Source of the DNA: Agromyces sp.
GTDB taxonomy: Bacteria; Actinomycetota; Actinomycetes; Actinomycetales; Microbacteriaceae
Length of the DNA: 10,833 nucleotides
NCBI GenBank assembly: GCA_031178025.1
Contig: JAPSJU010000056.1
Location: 1 to 10,833, forward strand
Direction: 5' to 3'
Shown here: piece by piece, positions 7,518 through 10,833 of the stretch
How the letters are laid out: each line of letters begins with the position of its first letter
Position numbering within the stretch: position 1 is the first letter of the stretch
Program-made: the position numbers and the translations under genes
The notes under the pieces: model-generated
The model's database searches: none
Told to the model about the DNA's origin: nothing
Seen by the model: the letters and a program-made list of their open reading frames with translations, nothing else

Positions 7518-7575
7518 CACCGCTTCGGGCGGGGTGACCCTCGGATGGGACTCCGCGCGGGGTCGAGTTGACCCC
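7518..7575 (+). terminator. Possible terminator hairpins after the AI-2E-family gene
   Basis: Two small stems lie 20-77 bp after the stop: CACCGC/GC(GG)GGTG around TTCGG (7518-7536, with a two-base bulge) and GGGGTC/GACCCC around a 5-nt loop (7559-7575). Neither has a T-tract. The second could equally be a regulator site near the next promoter. Low confidence. Confidence 0.3.
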
Positions 7576-7609
7576 CGGAGTGGGGCTGAGCGGTGCGTCG
7601 GCGACTGCA

Positions 7610-7615
7610 TACGAT
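7610..7615 (+). promoter_or_regulatory. Putative -10 box of the LAETG surface-protein gene
   Basis: TACGAT fits TAnnnT and lies about 115 bp before the TTG start. A -35 at 17-nt spacing would be TGAGCG, a weak match. Transcription would begin near 7622 and give a leader of about 108 nt that opens with an interrupted hairpin (GCCTC/GAGGC at 7622-7626 and 7653-7657; CCGGC/GCCGG at 7632-7636 and 7648-7652). I recognise no known riboswitch in it. Confidence 0.4.
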
Positions 7616-7715
7616 GTGGAAGCCTCCGTTTCCGGCTACCCGAAATCGCCGGGAGGCACACCACCCCCAACTCGAGCGCCCGCGGCGTCCTCGCACGCGC
7701 GCGCTTGCTCAACCC

Positions 7716-7721
7716 GAGGAG
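7716..7721 (+). promoter_or_regulatory. Ribosome binding site deciding the TTG start
   Basis: GAGGAG lies 8 nt upstream of TTG at 7730, ideal spacing. The TTG also puts a signal peptide at the very N-terminus, whereas the longer open frame from 7568 would add about 54 low-complexity residues ahead of it. Confidence 0.75.
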
Positions 7722-7729
7722 CCCGTATC

Positions 7730-8311
7730 TTGTCGACCCGACACAACGTCGGGGCCGCACTGCTCATCAGTGCCGCCCTCCTGTGCGCCGCCCCGGCGGC
7801 ATACGCCGACGACGCCGATGTGACCGCACCCGTCAACGAACCCGTCGAGGGGGTGTGCGAGGGCCTCGACTCCGGCAAGATCGATGCCGGCGGAGCCGGC
7901 CCGGAGCTGGAGATCTCCGCTCCCGACGGGTACCTCATCACCGGATACTGCGTGAAGGCGGGGTCCATCCAGCAGGGTGACGGTCCCGTGTACGAGCCCG
8001 TCGACCCGCCGCAGCAGACCATCGTGATCAGCCACCCGAGCGGGAAGGACATCAGCCACTACTCCGCAGAGTACGAGCTGATCGCGCCGCCCACGACGCC
8101 GCCCGCCACGACCCCGCCCGCCACGACCCCGCCCGTCACGACGCCGCCCGCCGCCGTGGTGCCCCCCGGCACGCCGCCGGCAGGCGACGAGCTCGCCGAG
8201 ACCGGCTTCGACGGCACCTGGGCGCTGATCGCCGGACTCGGTGCCGTCGCGCTCGGCTCGATCGTCGTCGGCGAACGGGTCGTCGTCCGCCGCCGTTCGA
8301 GGGTCGGCTAG
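7730..8311 (+). CDS. Small LAETG-anchored cell-wall surface protein
   Basis: 193 residues from a TTG start chosen for its ribosome binding site and signal peptide. Residues 1-26 form the signal peptide (STRHN, hydrophobic core, APAAYA). The mature domain (27-119) has two cysteines, C43 and C74, and a run of motifs LDSGKID, LITGYCVKAGSIQQGDGPVY and VISHPSGKDISHYS. I have seen similar motifs in small anchored proteins of related actinobacteria but know no function. A Pro/Thr-rich wall-spanning linker (120-152) precedes the sorting signal LAETG (155-159), a hydrophobic helix (163-181) and the basic tail RRRSR. LAXTG signals are typical of class E sortases, which replace class A in many high-GC actinobacteria. 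The protein should therefore be covalently attached to peptidoglycan. No sortase gene lies in the window. Confidence 0.88.
   Translation: MSTRHNVGAALLISAALLCAAPAAYADDADVTAPVNEPVEGVCEGLDSGKIDAGGAGPELEISAPDGYLITGYCVKAGSIQQGDGPVYEPVDPPQQTIVISHPSGKDISHYSAEYELIAPPTTPPATTPPATTPPVTTPPAAVVPPGTPPAGDELAETGFDGTWALIAGLGAVALGSIVVGERVVVRRRSRVG
8093..8152 (+). repeat. Four 15-bp tandem repeats encoding TTPP(A/V)
   Basis: Four in-frame copies encode TTPPA, TTPPA, TTPPV and TTPPA, with small third-position and A/V differences. They form the wall-spanning linker of the LAETG protein. Copy number may vary between strains, since the units keep the frame. Confidence 0.85.
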
Positions 8312-8323
8312 ACCACGATGCGG

Positions 8324-8352
8324 CCGCCGGTCCGGGATGCCCGGGCCGGCGG
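8324..8352 (+). terminator. Strong hairpin terminator after the LAETG gene
   Basis: A 13-bp GC-rich stem (8324-8336 with 8340-8352, one T-G wobble at 8331/8345) closes on the 3-nt loop ATG, 12 bp after the stop codon. It sits between convergent genes and has no T-tract. It may also stop transcription of the acetyltransferase gene from the other side. Confidence 0.65.
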
Positions 8353-8384
8353 TCGCGTCGCGCTCGGCGGGACGCCGTCGCCGG

Positions 8385-9707
8385 CTAGAACCAGACGCTG
8401 AGGTGCGGTGCGCGCGCCGACTGGAACATGCGATCGGCGAGCTCGATGGAACGGAGCGAGCGCCCGCTCAGTCGGCCCGCACGGGCGAGCACCGAGGGAC
8501 TCGTGCCGCCGAGGTAGATCGCCCCGAGTTCCTGCACGCCCAGGCTGATGGCGCGCACGCCCCGCGCGGAGGCGGTGACCTCCGCAGGGTCGAGGGCACG
8601 CGCCTCGCCGCGACCGAACTTGTCGACGACGAGCTCGTAGCGCCCCGCCGCATATCCGAGCGGATCGGCGACGTCGAGCCGCAGGGTTCCGGGCGAGCCG
8701 TAGTGGCGGGCTGAGAGCGCCGCGACGGGATCGAGCACGCGCACCCACAGGTGATCGACCACGTCGGAGAGCGAGACGGCTCTCGGGTCCTCGAGGAGCC
8801 AGGGCAGCGGTTCGTCGACGGAGCGCAGCAGTCCTCGCACGCCGGTGACGAAGTCCTGCTCGACGAGGAAGCGCCACAGTGCCCGCTCGGCGTCGTCGGT
8901 GGCCGCGGCCAGGAAGTCGAACTCGAGCACGCCCGGCTCATTGGGTTCGCGGAGGATCCGGTACGCCACGAAGCCCTGGGCGTGCCCGTCCTCATCGTCG
9001 TAGCGCACGACGCGGATCGAGCGTGCTCGCTCGCTCGCGGCATCGTCGAGGCCGAGGACCCGGTCGAGCAGGCCCGGCCAGCGGTCGATCTCGCCCGGGG
9101 TGCGAGCGACGGCGCGACGCACCAACGCGGGCGCGGACTCGCGCATCACCGCGGGCTCGACGAACTGCAGGCGCCCCGGCGCATCCGGCCCCGTCCATCG
9201 CGCGCGCCGCCGGTCGACATGCACGGTCGCGGCGCGCGTGGCCGGTGCATATCCGAAGCGGCCGTAGATGGTCGCCTCGGTGGCGGTGAGCATCGCCACG
9301 GCGGCGCCCGCGTTGCTCGCGTTGGCGAGCTCGCCATGCATGAGCGACCGGGCGATGCCCCGGCGGCGGTGCGTCGGCGCGACCGTGACGGAGCTCACGG
9401 CCCATGCGTCGACGCTGCGACCGCCCGGCACGCTGAGGCCGGTCGGCCATGCGGCCACCGTGGCGACCGGCACGCCGGGATCGGTGACATCTGGGTCGTA
9501 CACGCCGTGCACGAGGCGGTCGGCGAGCACCCCGAGGTCACGGGCTCGCTCTGCGGCGCTGGGGCGTGCGTGGTGGAAACCGCGGAAGTCGGCTTCGATC
9601 CAGCCCTGCACGGCGTCGCGGTCGTCGTGGTCGAGAACCCGGTAGTCGAGGCCCCGTGCGGCGAGATCCGTGGCGGCAGTGGGATCGAGTGGGATCGCGA
9701 AGGACAT
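8385..9707 (-). CDS. Eis-like GNAT N-acetyltransferase
   Basis: 440 residues. The ATG at 9707 is chosen because the gene would start at the expected transcription start; the frame stays open to about 10016 but that part lies over the divergent exporter gene. The N-terminal GNAT domain shows the acetyl-CoA motif VTVAPTHRRRGIARSLM (108-123, with R-R-R-G-I-A) and ATIYGRFGYAPA (145-156), where Tyr148 matches the catalytic acid Tyr of Mycobacterium tuberculosis Eis. A second GNAT-like part and a C-terminal SCP2-like domain follow. The chain ends in ...SVWF, so the terminal Phe carboxylate can serve as the catalytic base, as in Eis. Eis acetylates amines such as aminoglycosides and protein or peptide lysines; the natural substrate of this homologue is unknown. 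It is slightly longer than Eis (402 residues). Confidence 0.9.
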   Translation of the reverse strand: MSFAIPLDPTAATDLAARGLDYRVLDHDDRDAVQGWIEADFRGFHHARPSAAERARDLGVLADRLVHGVYDPDVTDPGVPVATVAAWPTGLSVPGGRSVDAWAVSSVTVAPTHRRRGIARSLMHGELANASNAGAAVAMLTATEATIYGRFGYAPATRAATVHVDRRRARWTGPDAPGRLQFVEPAVMRESAPALVRRAVARTPGEIDRWPGLLDRVLGLDDAASERARSIRVVRYDDEDGHAQGFVAYRILREPNEPGVLEFDFLAAATDDAERALWRFLVEQDFVTGVRGLLRSVDEPLPWLLEDPRAVSLSDVVDHLWVRVLDPVAALSARHYGSPGTLRLDVADPLGYAAGRYELVVDKFGRGEARALDPAEVTASARGVRAISLGVQELGAIYLGGTSPSVLARAGRLSGRSLRSIELADRMFQSARAPHLSVWF

Positions 9708-9713
9708 CACCCC

Positions 9714-9719
9714 AGCGTA
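9714..9719 (-). promoter_or_regulatory. -10 box for a leaderless acetyltransferase gene
   Basis: On the minus strand TACGCT (TAnnnT) lies 6 nt before the ATG at 9707, placing the transcription start at or beside the start codon. A GTG directly precedes the ATG in frame and could be an alternative start. No clear Shine-Dalgarno sequence or -35 box is seen. Confidence 0.5.
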
Positions 9720-9740
9720 GCGAGGGTGCCTGAAGCGGGG

Positions 9741-9746
9741 CAGAAT
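9741..9746 (+). promoter_or_regulatory. -10-like box for a leaderless ABC exporter gene
   Basis: CAGAAT lies 6 nt before the ATG at 9753, the same geometry as the divergent neighbour. The first base departs from the consensus T. No ribosome binding site at usable spacing is visible. The two -10 boxes are only 21 bp apart, so their -35 regions must overlap the opposite promoter. Confidence 0.45.
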
Positions 9747-9752
9747 GGGACG

Positions 9753-10833
9753 ATGACTCGGCAACCGCTTTCCCGCATCGAGCGGGCCATCGACGGACGC
9801 CACCCGGCGCGCTCCGTGCTGCGGCTGCTCGACCTCCATCGCCTCCGGATCCTCACGGCGATCGGCTTCTTCGCCCTCAAGGACACGCCGCTCTGGCTGC
9901 TGCCCGTCGTCACCGCCGAGATCATCGACGTCGTCGTCGCCGGGGGGCCGTTCACGAGCCTCGCCCTCTGGGCGGGGATCGCCCTCGTGGCGCTCCTGCA
10001 GAACTATCCCAACCACGTCATGTACACGCGCCTGTTCATGGGCGCCGTACGCTCCATCGGCGCAGACCTCCGCAATGCGCTCGCCTCACGGCTGCAGTCG
10101 CTCTCCATCGGCTTCCATACGAGGGCGAACTCCGCGATCGTCCAGACGAAGGTCGTGCGCGACGTCGAGAACGTCGAGGTCATGCTGCAGCAGATGACGC
10201 ATCCGCTGCTGTCGGCGACGATGGTGCTGCTCGGCGCGGTGGTCATGACGGCCATCAACGTGCCGGCCTTCCTTCCGGTCTACGCGCTCGCCATCCCGCT
10301 CGCCGTGCTGCTCCGGGCAATCCTGAACCGGCGCAGCCGCGCCCGCAACGAGGTGTTCCGTCGCGAAGTGGAGCAGTTCTCGGCGCGCGTCGGCGAGATG
10401 GCGACCCTGATGCCGATCACCCGCGCGCACGGACTGGAGCAGACCGCCGTGACGCGGGTCGCGCACGGAGCGGAGGGCGTTCGTACCGCGGGCTACCAGC
10501 TCGACCTCCTGAACGGACGCTTCGCGTCGCTCTCATGGGTGAGCCTGCAACTGCTCGGCGTGGGATGCCTCGTGCTCGCCGCGTGGATCTCGATCAGCGG
10601 ATGGCTGCCCATCACCGCCGGCCAGGTCGTGCTCCTCAGCTCCTACTTCGCCCTCCTCACGGGCGCGGCGACGAACCTGCTCATGCTGCTGCCCATCGCC
10701 GCCCGTGGCACGGAGTCGATCCGCTCGATCGCCGAGGTGGTGCAGGAGCCCGACCTCGAGTTCAACGAGGGGAAGCGCGCGATCGACCGGGTCGACGGCG
10801 CCATCCGCCTCGATCACGTCGAGTACCGCTACG
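9753..10833 (+). CDS. ABC exporter, fused membrane and ATPase half-transporter (3' partial)
   Basis: The frame from ATG at 9753 (MTRQPLSRIERAI) is open to the window end, giving 360 codons. The membrane domain of type IV exporters is complete: six hydrophobic segments near residues 33-62, 70-92, 152-170, 172-190, 262-282 and 290-315. Long polar cytosolic loops lie between them, including FHTRANSAIVQTKVVRDVENVE (coupling region, 121-142) and MPITRAHGLEQ (220-230), which corresponds to the conserved "k.f..E" segment of this fold. ITAGQVVLLSSYFALLTG (287-304) is a typical helix 6 signature. The ATPase domain has just begun (GAIRLDHVEYRY, 349-360) and its Walker motifs lie outside. It should export a lipid, peptide or drug, as homo- or heterodimer; the substrate is unknown. 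Only 45 bp separate it from the divergent acetyltransferase gene. Confidence 0.9.
   Translation, partial: MTRQPLSRIERAIDGRHPARSVLRLLDLHRLRILTAIGFFALKDTPLWLLPVVTAEIIDVVVAGGPFTSLALWAGIALVALLQNYPNHVMYTRLFMGAVRSIGADLRNALASRLQSLSIGFHTRANSAIVQTKVVRDVENVEVMLQQMTHPLLSATMVLLGAVVMTAINVPAFLPVYALAIPLAVLLRAILNRRSRARNEVFRREVEQFSARVGEMATLMPITRAHGLEQTAVTRVAHGAEGVRTAGYQLDLLNGRFASLSWVSLQLLGVGCLVLAAWISISGWLPITAGQVVLLSSYFALLTGAATNLLMLLPIAARGTESIRSIAEVVQEPDLEFNEGKRAIDRVDGAIRLDHVEYRY

Noticed and set aside
7559..7575. GGGGTC-N5-GACCCC as a definite operator, with TTGACC (7568-7573) as the -35 box
   Set aside because: TTGACC is 36 bp from the TACGAT box, too far for a normal promoter, and a 6-bp stem is not rare in such GC-rich DNA; kept only as a weak hairpin.
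5024..7696. Open minus-strand frame of 890 codons opposite the kinase and AI-2E-family genes
   Set aside because: It is a charged low-complexity translation (Arg, Asp, Glu, His) and spans intergenic regions; both plus-strand genes have clear family motifs.
9708..10016. Upstream extension of the acetyltransferase frame
   Set aside because: The extra 103 residues lie antisense to the ABC exporter, lack family similarity and would bypass a well-placed -10 box and ATG.
10004..10817. Several minus-strand frames of 84-126 codons at the right end
   Set aside because: They are opposite the ABC exporter, whose continuous frame with six membrane segments from 9753 to the window end is far better supported.

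Overview
The window is high-GC actinobacterial DNA. Codon third positions are almost always G or C, GCATCC/GGATGC words are frequent, several genes appear to be leaderless, and the surface protein carries an LAXTG-type sorting signal. Together these suggest a Gram-positive actinomycete, most likely family Microbacteriaceae (Agromyces/Microbacterium-like). The family is inferred from style of sequence; no rRNA or marker gene is present to prove it.

Left part (1-3538): the 3' part of a large secreted metallophosphoesterase with Ig-like and fibronectin-like modules overlaps by four bases (ATGA) with a HupE/UreJ_2-type membrane protein. The two form a probable translationally coupled unit that acts on the outer face of the membrane. 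A perfect 8-bp hairpin lies in the 26-bp gap before the convergent next gene.

Middle (3539-7498): a 14-helix DHA2-type MFS exporter on the minus strand is divergent from a serine/threonine protein kinase. The 252-bp region between them holds a perfect 18-nt dyad and a near-perfect 19-bp tandem repeat, and is the best candidate regulatory region of the window. The kinase has all catalytic motifs but ends in a short hydrophobic tail instead of a PASTA or other sensor domain. An AI-2E/PerM-family membrane protein follows, with what looks like its own leaderless promoter.

Right part (7499-10833): a small LAETG-anchored cell-wall surface protein starts at TTG behind a good ribosome binding site. 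It has a -10-like box and a structured leader upstream, and a strong hairpin terminator downstream. Next comes a minus-strand Eis-like GNAT acetyltransferase. Divergent from it by only 45 bp is an ABC exporter whose membrane domain is complete but whose ATPase domain is cut off by the window end.

Overall this is mostly cell-envelope and transport housekeeping or accessory content. I found no mobile element, RNA gene, CRISPR array or phage gene, and no clear evidence of an undescribed multi-gene system. The points most worth following are the phosphoesterase-HupE/UreJ_2 pair, the repeat-bearing MFS/kinase intergenic region, the tail-anchored kinase, and the acetyltransferase/ABC exporter divergent pair.
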